64,000 nucleotides of DNA from Methyloglobulus sp. (GTDB taxonomy: Bacteria > Pseudomonadota > Gammaproteobacteria > Methylococcales > Methylomonadaceae). How positions within the stretch are numbered: the stretch's first letter is position 1; each line of letters starts with the position of its first letter. The notes under the pieces were generated by a model. It was not told the DNA's origin, searched no databases, and worked only from the letters and a program-made list of their open reading frames with translations. Position numbers and translations under genes: made by a program. The DNA lies in NCBI GenBank assembly GCA_013141505.1, contig JABFQX010000017.1, positions 1 through 64,000 on the forward strand. The letters run 5' to 3'. This document shows positions 51,259 to 59,963 of the stretch, piece by piece.

Positions 51259-51951
51259 TCATGGGCGAAAATTTTCGGGCCACAAAAAGTAAGGGCCATA
51301 CTTTGAACTCATACGAAACTCGCCACCAACCTCTTTCCCTTTAGCTGTTAAATAATGTTTGCCATCTTTTAATTCGAGCAAACCGGAAGTAACGAGCTTC
51401 TCTGTAAACTCATTAGTTTTTATTCCTAATTTCTGTGCAAGCTTTGAGGAGGTCAGCTTTTCAGATTTCTCATCTGCATCTGATTTACCCTCTGGTTCGG
51501 TTGTCACCCGCTCCAAAGTGATGCGAACTTCATCACTTATACGAATAATACGTTGTGCTTCTTCATATGCATCTTTGTAAAGGTCAGCGTCATCTGCACG
51601 ACGAATTAGGACACCCATTTCGTTGTTGTTGATTTGGCTGAACTCATATAGGTTGAGGCTAGTAATGATACAAAGCTCTTCATTCAAATAGCACTTAGCA
51701 TGTAAGTTTTTACAAAAGCTGGTTCGAATGTAAGTGAGCTCTTTTAACCAGTTAATTTCTTCGGGTTGAAGCTCGCTTTTACCATAAACAATTCGAACAT
51801 CTATCTTTAGCCGATTTTTATCAGCTAAAAGCTCTTTCATCCGGTCATTCAACTTTAAAAATGGGCTTATCAGGATAAGCCTATCTTTAGCATTTTTTAT
51901 TAACTCTTCGAGAAAATAATTTGTAGCACTGGTATTAAGAAACTTTGCCAT
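51259..51951 (-). CDS. Phospholipase D-like protein
   Basis: 230 residues. N-terminal PLD fold with one HKD-type motif: NLHAKCYLNEELCIITSLNLYEFSQINNNEMGVLI (His, Lys, then Ser/Asn). A single motif means it would act as a dimer, as in Nuc-type nucleases. The C-terminus (TSSKLAQKLGIKTNEFTEKL, LKDGKHYLTAKGKEVG) looks like a winged helix. A DNA-acting enzyme is plausible; substrate unknown. It precedes ruvC by 80 bp in the same direction. Confidence 0.7.
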   Translation of the reverse strand: MAKFLNTSATNYFLEELIKNAKDRLILISPFLKLNDRMKELLADKNRLKIDVRIVYGKSELQPEEINWLKELTYIRTSFCKNLHAKCYLNEELCIITSLNLYEFSQINNNEMGVLIRRADDADLYKDAYEEAQRIIRISDEVRITLERVTTEPEGKSDADEKSEKLTSSKLAQKLGIKTNEFTEKLVTSGLLELKDGKHYLTAKGKEVGGEFRMSSKYGPYFLWPENFRP

Positions 51952-51979
51952 ATTGACCTATTTGATTGAATATTTTCAT

Positions 51980-52005
51980 CGTTCCCACACTCCAGCGTGA
52001 GAACG
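51980..52005. repeat. REP-like palindrome by the RAYT remnant
   Basis: CGTTCCCACACTCCAGCGTGAGAACG, an interrupted palindrome related to 49321-49345. It lies 28 bp from the 3' end of the RAYT pseudogene, as REP sequences of this transposase class usually do. Confidence 0.65.
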
Positions 52006-52032
52006 CAGCCCTGGGCTCTCTAGCGTCACGCC

Positions 52033-52595
52033 TCACCAAACATCTATCTCCATCAACCCCAACTGCCCCGCATAACTGCTCGCACTTAAATAACGCCAAT
52101 GTTCTGGCAGGTTTACATAACCGCGTTTTACTGGATTGGCATGGATGTAATCCAATTTATCGCGCATCATCGCCTCACTAAATATCAGTTCGGCATGTAC
52201 GCCTTTCTGCCAAATCTGATATTCCCGATCTTGCTTATGCGCTAGTTTGGCAAAACATAAGAGTTTCAACAACATCTCTGCTTGCTGTAGCTTAAGATAG
52301 TCGATAATCTTCCTTGAAGTAAACGATTTGAAGCTGCTTACACATTTGTTTAATTTGCGCCTGAGCGATAAAGTGTAAATGGTTTTCTAAAATGACGTAA
52401 CCATAAAGCCGTAAGCCTTCGTTTTCCCGTTGGTATCGCCAACAATCGAGCAAGATTTCTACCGTGTCAGGGCGTGTAAAAACAGGCAGCCATTCTACAA
52501 CGGTACAGGTCAGAAAATGTGGCTTATCGGTTAGGTGTAACGGCTTCTTCCCATTTGTCGGTTGTACTATTTGACTGGACGCTGGAACGATAAGT
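52033..52595 (-). pseudogene. REP-associated tyrosine transposase (RAYT), frameshifted
   Basis: The first half reads KKPLHLTDKPHFLTCTVVEW and contains ENHLHFIAQ, the HUH metal site of Y1 transposases, then runs to a stop. In another frame SFKSFTSRKIIDYLKLQQAEM leads into LLKLLCFAKLAHKQDREYQIW, DYIHANPVKRGYVNLPEHW, the conserved RAYT C-terminus. The shift lies at about 52320-52340. No start codon is evident at the 5' end. RAYTs mobilise REP palindromes in the genome; this one is dead. Confidence 0.8.
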
Positions 52596-52687
52596 TAACT
52601 CTTTCTATAATGTCATTATTCATAATTGGTATTGAAACCAGCGTTCCGCATGTCGTCATCAATCGAAGGCGCTTGTTATGATTTACC

Positions 52688-53200
52688 TTAAATATCCATA
52701 AACAACATCGGAATGCCGTAAGTTAAGACAAAGTAACTGAAGGCTAAAACCACACTGGCGCTCATATTAAACTTCAGTAATTGCCGAAAGATGTAGCTGA
52801 TAATCGCGATATACCAGATAACCAAAAAAATGCCCGCGCCAATTGATATTTCTTCGGCTTTTTCAATATGCTCCATTATCATCAGGTGATACATGCCTTC
52901 GGTTGCTGTCGCAAGGGTCATGATGAGGTTTTCACAGACGAAGATAGCTGTATATAACTGGTTGTAAAAATACCACTTTTTTTCGACAAGCAAGATTGCG
53001 CCCACAGTGGAGAATGCCATGATGGTACGCAACAATACTTCCAGAGTTCCATCTGCGGGGTCAGAAATCAAGCCTTCAACGATCATCCCGGAAACCAGGT
53101 AAAAAATAACGTTTTTCCACATGAACGATCTTGGCGGGACTAAATCCTCAGGGTTATTGATGAAAAAACACAAGCCAAGGTATTTAAATAATAATTTCAT
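52688..53200 (-). CDS. Multi-pass membrane protein of unknown function
   Basis: 170 residues from ATG 53200; the track's 53239 start is possible. About five hydrophobic segments: VIFYLVSGMIVEGL, LLRTIMAFSTVGAILLV, FYNQLYTAIFVCENLIMTLATA, ISIGAGIFLVIWYIAIISYIF, and ASVVLAFSYFVLTYGIPMLF. It resembles the small Yip1-like or DUF-type membrane proteins in overall layout, but I cannot name a family. Confidence 0.6.
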   Translation of the reverse strand: MKLLFKYLGLCFFINNPEDLVPPRSFMWKNVIFYLVSGMIVEGLISDPADGTLEVLLRTIMAFSTVGAILLVEKKWYFYNQLYTAIFVCENLIMTLATATEGMYHLMIMEHIEKAEEISIGAGIFLVIWYIAIISYIFRQLLKFNMSASVVLAFSYFVLTYGIPMLFMDI

Positions 53201-53520
53201 GGGAAAATTCTGGATTAGTGGTTTTAGCAAAAACTGCATTGAAACAAGGTCGGCGCGGCATTATAGGATAAGGCTTGAGGAAAGTCGAAGTTTGGCAATT
53301 AACATGTAGCATTACCACTTTTCAAGCCGATTTTCGGTAAAATCTAAGTAGAAAATTGGTGTATGAGGTGCCTTCATAACTTATCAAAACACCTCGTGTT
53401 TCTTAGAATTAAGCCACATCACCAGTGTATGGTTTACTAAAAAAGGAAATTTTCCCGGTTTCATCCATTATCGCCGTATGAAACAATACGCGATTTGAGC
53501 CAATCAACCTTATCTAAGTC

Positions 53521-55779
53521 ATGAGAATCCATTTTACCTTGCTCGTTGCCGCACTATTGTCGCCTTCAGTGTTTGCCGAAAATACAGCGCCTGATGATAA
53601 GCAAACCAAACTGGATGCCTTTGAATTACCCGACGTGGAGGTCATAGGCACGACACCACTGGGTGCGACAGGCTTGGTACGCGAAAAAGTGTCCGGTAAT
53701 GTGCAATCGGCGGAAGACGAAGACATTAATCGCCATGAAGCATTGGAGTTATCCGATTTCATGCGCCGTCGTCTGGGCAGTGTGAATATCAATGATGTGC
53801 AAAACAATCCCTTCCAGCCCGATATCACCTTTCGCGGCTTTAGCGCTTCGCCTATATTGGGCACACCGATTGGCCTGTCGGTTTATCAGGATGGGGTGCG
53901 TGTCAATGAAGCGTTCGGCGATACAGTCAACTGGGATTTGATCCCTAAAAATGCTATCGCCAATATTGATTTAATTCCTGGCTCCAATCCACTGTTCGGC
54001 TTGAACACCTTAGGCGGTGCGCTTTCGGTTCGCACCAAAAGCGGCTTTAGTCATTCTGGCACACGGGCGCAAGCATACGGTGGTTCATTCGGGCGCAAAG
54101 CCTTTGAAGCGGAACATGGCGGCTCGAAGGGCGATTTCGATTGGTTTTTATCCGGCAATGTCTTTGAGGATGATGGCTGGCGACCGTTTACCCACAGCGC
54201 AGTTAACCAAGCATTCGGTAAAGTTGGCTGGGAAAATGACAAAAGCGATGTGGATTTCAGTTTTACCTTTGCCGATAACCGGTTGACCGGGGTAGGCCCA
54301 GCACCGGCAAACGAACTGGCGGCCAATCGGCAGGCTATTTATACAGCACCCGACACCATCCAAAATACCTTGTATTTTTTTAACTTGAAAGGCGAACATC
54401 GGTTTAGTGATGAACTCAATCTGGCGGGCAACAGCTATTACCGGGGCAATACTACGGATTCGCTGAACAGCAATACCGGCAATGTCGATGAGAGTTGTGA
54501 GACTTTTAATGATTGTCTTGATCAAGGTCAGCCACCCGCTTCCAATGTCAGCAACCGCATCGTCCAGGGTGGCTCCGGCATCAATCTGCAATTGACTTCG
54601 ACCCATCCATTGCTGGGACGTGAAAATCAATTGACCGTCGGCGGCGGTTTCAACACGAGCCACACCCATTTTTCTCAAGCTGCACAAAATGCAGTGTTCA
54701 GCCCGGAACATGCAACCATAGGTATAAGCCCCTTGTTAACCAGGGTGGACATCAATGGCGATACTGATTACGGCAGCTTGTTCGCCACCGATACCTTTAC
54801 CGTCTTGCCCTGGCTACATGCCAATGCATCCGTGGGTTGGAATACCGCTGACGTGGTGCTGCACGATAAGATTAATCCCGCTTCGGCGGTGACTTCATTA
54901 AATGGCAACCATAGTTTTGACCGCTTAAATCCATCGGCAGGCTTTACTTTAAATCCATTGAAAGCACTGGACATCAAATCGCCTTTTGAAGAGCTGACCT
55001 TTTACGGCAACTATAATGAAGGTTTTCGCGCACCGACACCCATCGAGTTAAGTTGCGCTAACCCTGATGCCCCGTGCAGCTTGCCCAATGGCTTTACTGA
55101 CGATCCACCGCTTAAACCTGTGGTATCGAAGACTTTTGAGATAGGGTTGCGTGGCAAGCTGAATGATGCTTTGCAATGGAGTGCGGCTGTTTATCATTCT
55201 CGGTCAAGTAATGACATCCTGTTCAGGAATGCACCGGGAAGTACGGTGAACGGCTATTTTCAGAATGTCGGCCTTACCCAGCGTCAAGGTGCTGAGTTGG
55301 GGCTTAGCGGCACTTGGCAGAAACTCAACTGGTACCTGAATTACAGCTTTGTCGATGCGACTTATCAAACCACGGCAACCCTACAGAATGCAGTCGGTGA
55401 AGTTAACGTCACTCCAGGAAAACGCATACCCGGCATTCCCCAACAAACCTTCAAGCTAGGGGCGGAATATGAAATTATCAGCAACTGGTTTTTCGGCGGT
55501 GATATGCAGTATGCGTCGAACCAATATTTGCGTAGTGATGATGACAATAGCTACCCTAAAGTCGGCGAATACACTATTGTCAATTTGAACACCCGTTATG
55601 CGATCACCAAAAATGTAGAAATTTTCGCAATGGCGAAAAATATTTTCGACAGCACTTACGAAACGTACGGCGTAGTTAACCAAAACTTCTTTAAACCTGT
55701 GGGGGAAAGAGGTATTGGCTTTTTAGGCCCGGGCGCACCTATCTCAGGTTGGGCGGGCGTGCGTATAAAGTTTGATTAG
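53521..55779 (+). CDS. TonB-dependent outer-membrane receptor
   Basis: 752 residues. Signal peptide (MRIHFTLLVAALLSPSVFA), then a plug domain (ALELSDFMRRRLGSVNIND, NPFQPDITFRGFSASPILGTPIGLSVYQDGVRVNEAFGDTVNWD) and a 22-strand barrel. It has the family's TonB-type end (PISGWAGVRIKFD). The substrate is not shown; the plug pattern resembles siderophore-type and other uptake receptors. No Fur box seen. A DUF4266 lipoprotein gene converges on it with a 3-bp gap. Confidence 0.92.
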   Translation: MRIHFTLLVAALLSPSVFAENTAPDDKQTKLDAFELPDVEVIGTTPLGATGLVREKVSGNVQSAEDEDINRHEALELSDFMRRRLGSVNINDVQNNPFQPDITFRGFSASPILGTPIGLSVYQDGVRVNEAFGDTVNWDLIPKNAIANIDLIPGSNPLFGLNTLGGALSVRTKSGFSHSGTRAQAYGGSFGRKAFEAEHGGSKGDFDWFLSGNVFEDDGWRPFTHSAVNQAFGKVGWENDKSDVDFSFTFADNRLTGVGPAPANELAANRQAIYTAPDTIQNTLYFFNLKGEHRFSDELNLAGNSYYRGNTTDSLNSNTGNVDESCETFNDCLDQGQPPASNVSNRIVQGGSGINLQLTSTHPLLGRENQLTVGGGFNTSHTHFSQAAQNAVFSPEHATIGISPLLTRVDINGDTDYGSLFATDTFTVLPWLHANASVGWNTADVVLHDKINPASAVTSLNGNHSFDRLNPSAGFTLNPLKALDIKSPFEELTFYGNYNEGFRAPTPIELSCANPDAPCSLPNGFTDDPPLKPVVSKTFEIGLRGKLNDALQWSAAVYHSRSSNDILFRNAPGSTVNGYFQNVGLTQRQGAELGLSGTWQKLNWYLNYSFVDATYQTTATLQNAVGEVNVTPGKRIPGIPQQTFKLGAEYEIISNWFFGGDMQYASNQYLRSDDDNSYPKVGEYTIVNLNTRYAITKNVEIFAMAKNIFDSTYETYGVVNQNFFKPVGERGIGFLGPGAPISGWAGVRIKFD

Positions 55780-55782
55780 GTT

Positions 55783-56007
55783 TTAGTAACAACCACACCC
55801 GCCACCTTGGGCTGCATTGCCACCTGCCGCCGCCTCGCGGCTACCGTAATTGTGCGCTCGTAACGCACTTTGCAACGGGTAGGGATCTAATGCCATCTGC
55901 GGCTTGGCAAGATTGCCGCGTTCCCAGGGCTGCACGGGTGCACAGGCGGTTAAGCCCAATGCGGATACTGTTAACAAGCAGATCAAAATAGGCAATATAT
56001 ATCTCAT
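55783..56007 (-). CDS. DUF4266 lipoprotein
   Basis: The track starts at 56169, but ATG 56007 with AAGGA upstream gives 74 residues. The lipobox is LTAC, and the mature part is CAPVQPWERGNLAKPQMALDPY, followed by RAHNYGSREAAAGGNAAQGGGCGCY, the DUF4266 signature. These short Gly/Cys-tailed lipoproteins often sit beside DUF3570 and redox genes; that context is missing here. It converges with the TonB receptor. Its leader is duplicated at 58547-58692. Confidence 0.85.
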   Translation of the reverse strand: MRYILPILICLLTVSALGLTACAPVQPWERGNLAKPQMALDPYPLQSALRAHNYGSREAAAGGNAAQGGGCGCY

Positions 56008-56160
56008 GAGTATTTTCCTTATTAGTCTGTAGAAGAAGTTTAAGTCGTGCAGGGTTTGCCTTTCCGATACCCTGATTAAGCATTGTATTGCCTTTTTAGC
56101 AAAAAGACATAAGCACGAATCGTTAAGATGCGGCATGTCGGCGATCATTTTAATTAGCGC
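56008..56160 (-). repeat. DUF4266 leader, copy 1 of a local duplication
   Basis: This 150-bp leader aligns with 58547-58692 (same start TATTTTCCTTAT and same end CGGCATGTCGGCGATCATTTTAATTA, with scattered differences). Many differences fall at third positions of the frame MIADMPHLNDSCLCLFAKK, so a short translated upstream ORF is possible. Confidence 0.65.
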
Positions 56161-56259
56161 GATGCCCATGAAATCAAGGCAAGAACATCTTGCGTGTATT
56201 TATTAGGCTGATACGTTTATTTAAAATAAGCTATTAAAAACAGAATTTTTCATCCCTCT

Positions 56260-56772
56260 ATGAAACACGTAATATTATTTTTATTGTCGCTCCTCCTCAT
56301 TTCCTGCGTCGGAATTCCCGAAGGGATTGAACCCACCACTAATTTTGAAGTAAACCGATACCTGGGTAAGTGGTACGAAATTGCGAGGTTGGAAAACCGT
56401 TTTGAACAAGGCTTGGATAAAATTACCGCTGAATATAGCTTACGGGATGATGGTGGATTAGCCGTTATTAATAGCGGTATTAAAGTCGACACGGGTAAAC
56501 GAGATTCTGTCGAAGGCAAAGCTTATTTTACAGGCAGCTCCGATGTCGGCAGCCTTAAGGTATCTTTTTTTGGCCCGTTCTATGGCGCTTACAACATTAT
56601 TGCGTTGGATAAGGAGCATTACAGTTTCGTCATGATTACAGGTTCTGATCGAGACTATCTATGGATTTTATCGCGTACGCCAAAATTGGATGAAGCAGTT
56701 TTGAAAAATTTGGTTTCAAAAGCAAAAGGTTTAGGATTTGAGACCGATAAGCTTATCTTTCCTAAGCAATAA
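56260..56772 (+). CDS. Outer-membrane lipoprotein Blc-like lipocalin
   Basis: 170 residues. The lipobox LLISC is followed by the lipocalin core: NRYLGKWYEIARLENRFEQGLDKITAEYSL (the GxW motif), then VEGKAYF and SLKVSFFGPFYGAYNIIALD, DRDYLWILSRTP. It probably binds lipids or fatty acids at the outer membrane and helps during envelope stress. Full length. It lies between two halves of a duplicated segment. Confidence 0.9.
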   Translation: MKHVILFLLSLLLISCVGIPEGIEPTTNFEVNRYLGKWYEIARLENRFEQGLDKITAEYSLRDDGGLAVINSGIKVDTGKRDSVEGKAYFTGSSDVGSLKVSFFGPFYGAYNIIALDKEHYSFVMITGSDRDYLWILSRTPKLDEAVLKNLVSKAKGLGFETDKLIFPKQ

Positions 56773-56958
56773 CTGAAGATTTGAAGTAATACCTCTAACG
56801 ATCCCCTAATGAAAATCTATCAATTGTATCGCCGTCAAACGCTTGCAATATCTGTACGGGAGGCCTGGACTTTTTTCTCATCGCCTTACAACCTCAATTA
56901 AATTACGCCTGATTTTTTAATGTTAACGTCACGTCTAAAGTACCAAAACATATTTACA

Positions 56959-57008
56959 AATGACACGAGTGGCGTTTGCCTACGTTCATTAGCGATTCAT
57001 CAGGAAAA
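56959..57008. repeat. Copy of the HMA/TauE gene tail (50-bp direct repeat)
   Basis: Identical over 50 bp to 58693-58742, where it encodes the last residues (PDESLMNVGKRHSCH) of the HMA/TauE protein. Here it is a non-coding remnant, so the end of that gene was once also present at this point. Confidence 0.8.
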
Positions 57009-57012
57009 CTCG

Positions 57013-57173
57013 TAAGGCGGATTCGGAGCGGAGCGGCAATCCGCCTCGCCAAACAATGCACAATTTTCAGATACACATCCAAACTCCAAAACCTATACCC
57101 GGAAATGTCCGGAACCTACCCAGCATTGATAGGCTTCGTTTATGGCGGATTGCCTATCGGCGAATCCGCCTTA
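57013..57173. repeat. MITE-like element with inverted ends
   Basis: TAAGGCGGATTCG at the left end is the inverse of CGAATCCGCCTTA at the right end, with inner GGCAATCCGCC/GGCGGATTGCC also inverted. The 161-bp unit has no protein-coding content and looks like a short mobile palindromic repeat. Confidence 0.65.
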
Positions 57174-57307
57174 GGTTGAAGTGACATGGTTTTCCAATCA
57201 GGCCGGTTCAAGAACCGTAGAGCGAAACAACGTAGTGTATTCCGCCCATGAAATTTAACATCGGCGCAATGCCTTTCAGTAATTGCACCCTACGGCCCAG
57301 GTGATCA

Positions 57308-58189
57308 TCAATTATTAGAAACCTTAACCATGGTGAGGTTGCAATCACCATCTTGGTTCGCACAATCTACAGGGTCTTCACCTGCGATCCAGAATGTGGA
57401 ACTCCTGTAGCGTGGATCCTTAAAAACGACGAAGTCGTGGTCGCCTTGGTGACCTGTGGCCTCAAGACATCTCGCCTCAACGAAGTCAAAGAGGGTATAT
57501 GTGTAACAGCCGTAGCCATGTCCTGGCGGAAGGGGGGCGAGGTCAGACGGCTCGCTCACGTCATTGTAGTAGTAACCGAAGTACGGGGTTGGCGCGAAGA
57601 CGACAGTCTTGCCAATGCGGTCAGGCTTCAAAGTGCCATTATTGTCCCCAGTCCCTTGGAAAAGTATGTGCCTGGTTCCTATCGCGGAGCCAGTTGGATC
57701 GGTCTCAAACCAACCAAACTCATTGATTTCTCGGGCATAAGAAGATGAATTGAGGAACAAAGTCGCCCTCAATAGCCTATCAGTAGTATGGAAATAGACC
57801 TTATTGTCGCGTGTGCCGCCTGTGTCGTTCACCGCATCATAAGGCATTGCCCAAAACGGCAAAGCCCCCGGAGCGAAGAGCGCACTGCCGATTCCTTGGC
57901 AATCACCGTCCGAAATCATGCAGAATCCCGCGTTTTTTTCCGCGAAACTGCCCGAATAACTCCCATAAGCCCCCCACGGCGAATCCCAGAAAGGCATAAA
58001 GTCATCGTCTAGGTCTATATAGGCGTCGGGGTTGTTGGGGTCTTTAGTCGTCGTCCAGGTTTGCCAACCGGCTCCTGGGCTGCCTATCAAAGTTGTTTGT
58101 GCGTACGATGAGGTTCCACAAAGCACGGCTGCGGCAAGCGCAGTCAGCATGGTGAAACGAATTTCTCGAAAAGTCTTGATGTTTTTCAT
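57308..58189 (-). CDS. Secreted hypothetical protein
   Basis: 293 residues with a signal peptide (FRFTMLTALAAAVLCGTSSYA region) ending in AQT. The mature part is rich in Trp, Tyr, Asp and Gly (GAGWQTWTTTKDPNNPD, FMPFWDSPWGAYGSYSG) and has four or more Cys near FCMISDGDCQG and DCANQDGDC. A calcium-like D-x-D-G-D pattern appears at both ends. No PEP-CTERM anchor. Possibly an extracellular DUF4114-like protein; I cannot confirm the family. Confidence 0.65.
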   Translation of the reverse strand: MKNIKTFREIRFTMLTALAAAVLCGTSSYAQTTLIGSPGAGWQTWTTTKDPNNPDAYIDLDDDFMPFWDSPWGAYGSYSGSFAEKNAGFCMISDGDCQGIGSALFAPGALPFWAMPYDAVNDTGGTRDNKVYFHTTDRLLRATLFLNSSSYAREINEFGWFETDPTGSAIGTRHILFQGTGDNNGTLKPDRIGKTVVFAPTPYFGYYYNDVSEPSDLAPLPPGHGYGCYTYTLFDFVEARCLEATGHQGDHDFVVFKDPRYRSSTFWIAGEDPVDCANQDGDCNLTMVKVSNN

Positions 58190-58546
58190 GGTTGTTCTCC
58201 ATTATTGTTTTGTAAAAGACCGCTAGGTTTTACTTTTTGCCATCAAAAAATCGCCAAGGATGAAAAGGTTTTTATTGCATGTACTCACACTGAGCATTTT
58301 ATGGTGGCGCACAACTGAACTTATTTGACTCAGCAATACGGTTAATTATCTGCGTATTGCGTCCTCAGGCTAACAAAGATTTCAATAAAAATCTGTGGAA
58401 TATTTCATATCTTTTTGCCTGTATTTATGCTAATAGGTGCTTAAACAGCTTACTGAGGAAGTATGGGCTTAATTTCTGAAAAATTTAGCTGGCAACCACG
58501 GCACTATGGTCATACTAAATGCGATGAACCTTATTAGCCCTTCATA
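58190..58546. other. Intergenic, no gene seen
   Basis: Upstream region of the secreted-protein gene, about 360 bp, with its promoter. No ORF or hairpin recognised. Confidence 0.3.
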
Positions 58547-58692
58547 ATTATTTTCCTTATCTTGTGGCAGAAGTTTTAGTCCTACAAATTTTGCTTTTCC
58601 GACACTCCGATTAAGCCCATTGTATTGATTTTTTAACAAAAAGGCACAAGCATGAATTGTTGAGGTGCGGCATGTCGGCGATCATTTTAATT
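58547..58692 (-). repeat. DUF4266 leader, copy 2
   Basis: Related to 56008-56160. Leftward it ends in AAGGAAAATAATTATG followed by AAG-GGC-TAA, so the lipoprotein gene that should follow is cut off after three codons. It begins right after the HMA/TauE stop codon. Confidence 0.65.
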
Positions 58693-59776
58693 AATGACAC
58701 GAGTGGCGTTTGCCTACGTTCATTAGCGATTCATCAGGAAAATACGCGGGCAAGGCTTTATGAAGGATTGACTTAAAGTTGTATCCGGATTCGGTGCGAA
58801 TTAAGCCCTTATCTAGCATCATCACACCCATAATTATCAAGACGATTGCAGACACCCGCATAAAATACTGTGTAGCAACGCTTGATAGTTTTCGCGCCAG
58901 CCAACCAAAACTCAGCAAAGCCGGCAATGTGCCCAAGCCAAATAAGGTCAACATGGTCGCGCCTTCAACCGGATTGCCATTGCCTGCTGCCAGCACATAC
59001 ATGGCTTGTAAAGGGCCGCAGCCGAGCAAAAATCCAGAGAAAAACCCGATGAAAAAAGGGCTGCGAGATTGTCGCCGCTTCGCCATCGCAAAACGTGCCA
59101 TCGCTTCCGGTTGTTTGATGCGGATATGTTTTAGGGGTGACAGGATATTCAGCATATTCAAACCGAATAGCATCAAGAATAACCCTGCTACTATAGCACT
59201 AACACCACCCATGAAGGGCGTGATGGTAAATAACGAACCCAAAAATCCGAATAGCCCCCCAAACAGGGCATAAGACAGGGTTTTGCCTAATCCATAAGAG
59301 ATATGAGATCGGTAAGCCGGATGGCCTCGCTCCACATCCTTAACGGTATAGCCAAGTACAAAATTACCGCACATGCCAATACAATGCAGTCCAGAAATCA
59401 GGCCAACGATAAATATCATGCCGTTACCGGTGTGTGAATTAATCTCAGGGATACTGGTGCGTTGCCATAATTCTCTGGAAAACAACATTAACAGGATAAC
59501 ACCGCCAACAAACAGTATCGTCAAGCCAATCTTAAAGAAGCGCTGCTTTTTAGAGGAGTTAGACTGCAACTTAACCGCATAACCCTTGGCGGCAATCAAA
59601 CGGCCAATTTCTGCCAAACTGGTTTTTGAGGTATCAAAACTGACATTAATGTTAGCGTGGGCATAGTCGGCGTGGACTTGGTAAATCCCTGGGATATGTG
59701 CCAGCGTTTCTTCAATAATGGTTTCGCAGCCATTACACTGCATACCGTTAATGTTTACTTTTTTGGTGACGTTCAT
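58691..59776 (-). CDS. HMA domain plus TauE/SafE-like membrane protein (copper-type)
   Basis: 361 residues. Residues 1-70 are a heavy-metal-associated domain with GMQCNGCETIIEE (MxCxxC). Six or seven membrane helices follow, beginning IGLTILFVGGVILLMLFS and GMIFIVGLISGLHCIGMCGNFVLGY; the HCxGMCG motif is typical of this TauE/UreH-like family (COG2836). Such proteins are often linked to copper delivery, for instance to cytochrome oxidase. Substrate is inferred. Its last 15 codons are repeated at 56959-57008. Confidence 0.85.
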   Translation of the reverse strand: MNVTKKVNINGMQCNGCETIIEETLAHIPGIYQVHADYAHANINVSFDTSKTSLAEIGRLIAAKGYAVKLQSNSSKKQRFFKIGLTILFVGGVILLMLFSRELWQRTSIPEINSHTGNGMIFIVGLISGLHCIGMCGNFVLGYTVKDVERGHPAYRSHISYGLGKTLSYALFGGLFGFLGSLFTITPFMGGVSAIVAGLFLMLFGLNMLNILSPLKHIRIKQPEAMARFAMAKRRQSRSPFFIGFFSGFLLGCGPLQAMYVLAAGNGNPVEGATMLTLFGLGTLPALLSFGWLARKLSSVATQYFMRVSAIVLIIMGVMMLDKGLIRTESGYNFKSILHKALPAYFPDESLMNVGKRHSCH

Positions 59777-59786
59777 GGTTTATCTC

Positions 59787-59963
59787 CTAAGTCTGGTTAT
59801 CGCCAGTTGCTACAGGTTGTTGCCATACAAATTTAAGCGCATTCCCGACAAATGCGCCGTCGGGAATAGTGACATAGGTAGCTGAGCCTAAATCCACAAA
59901 CAAACCGACGTAATTTCCGGACTGACCAAATGAGCTTATGCAGTGGAATAACAGTAAGTTTGG
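59787..59963 (-). pseudogene. C-terminal fragment of a lost upstream gene
   Basis: One frame reads ISSFGQSGNYVGLFVDLGSA, then TYVTIPDGAFVGNALKF and VATGDNQT before TAG, and the stop is directly followed by GGAGATAAACC-ATG of the HMA/TauE gene. Such coupling indicates an operon partner of which only about 58 codons remain; an upstream in-frame TGA ends it. Family not identified. Confidence 0.45.
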
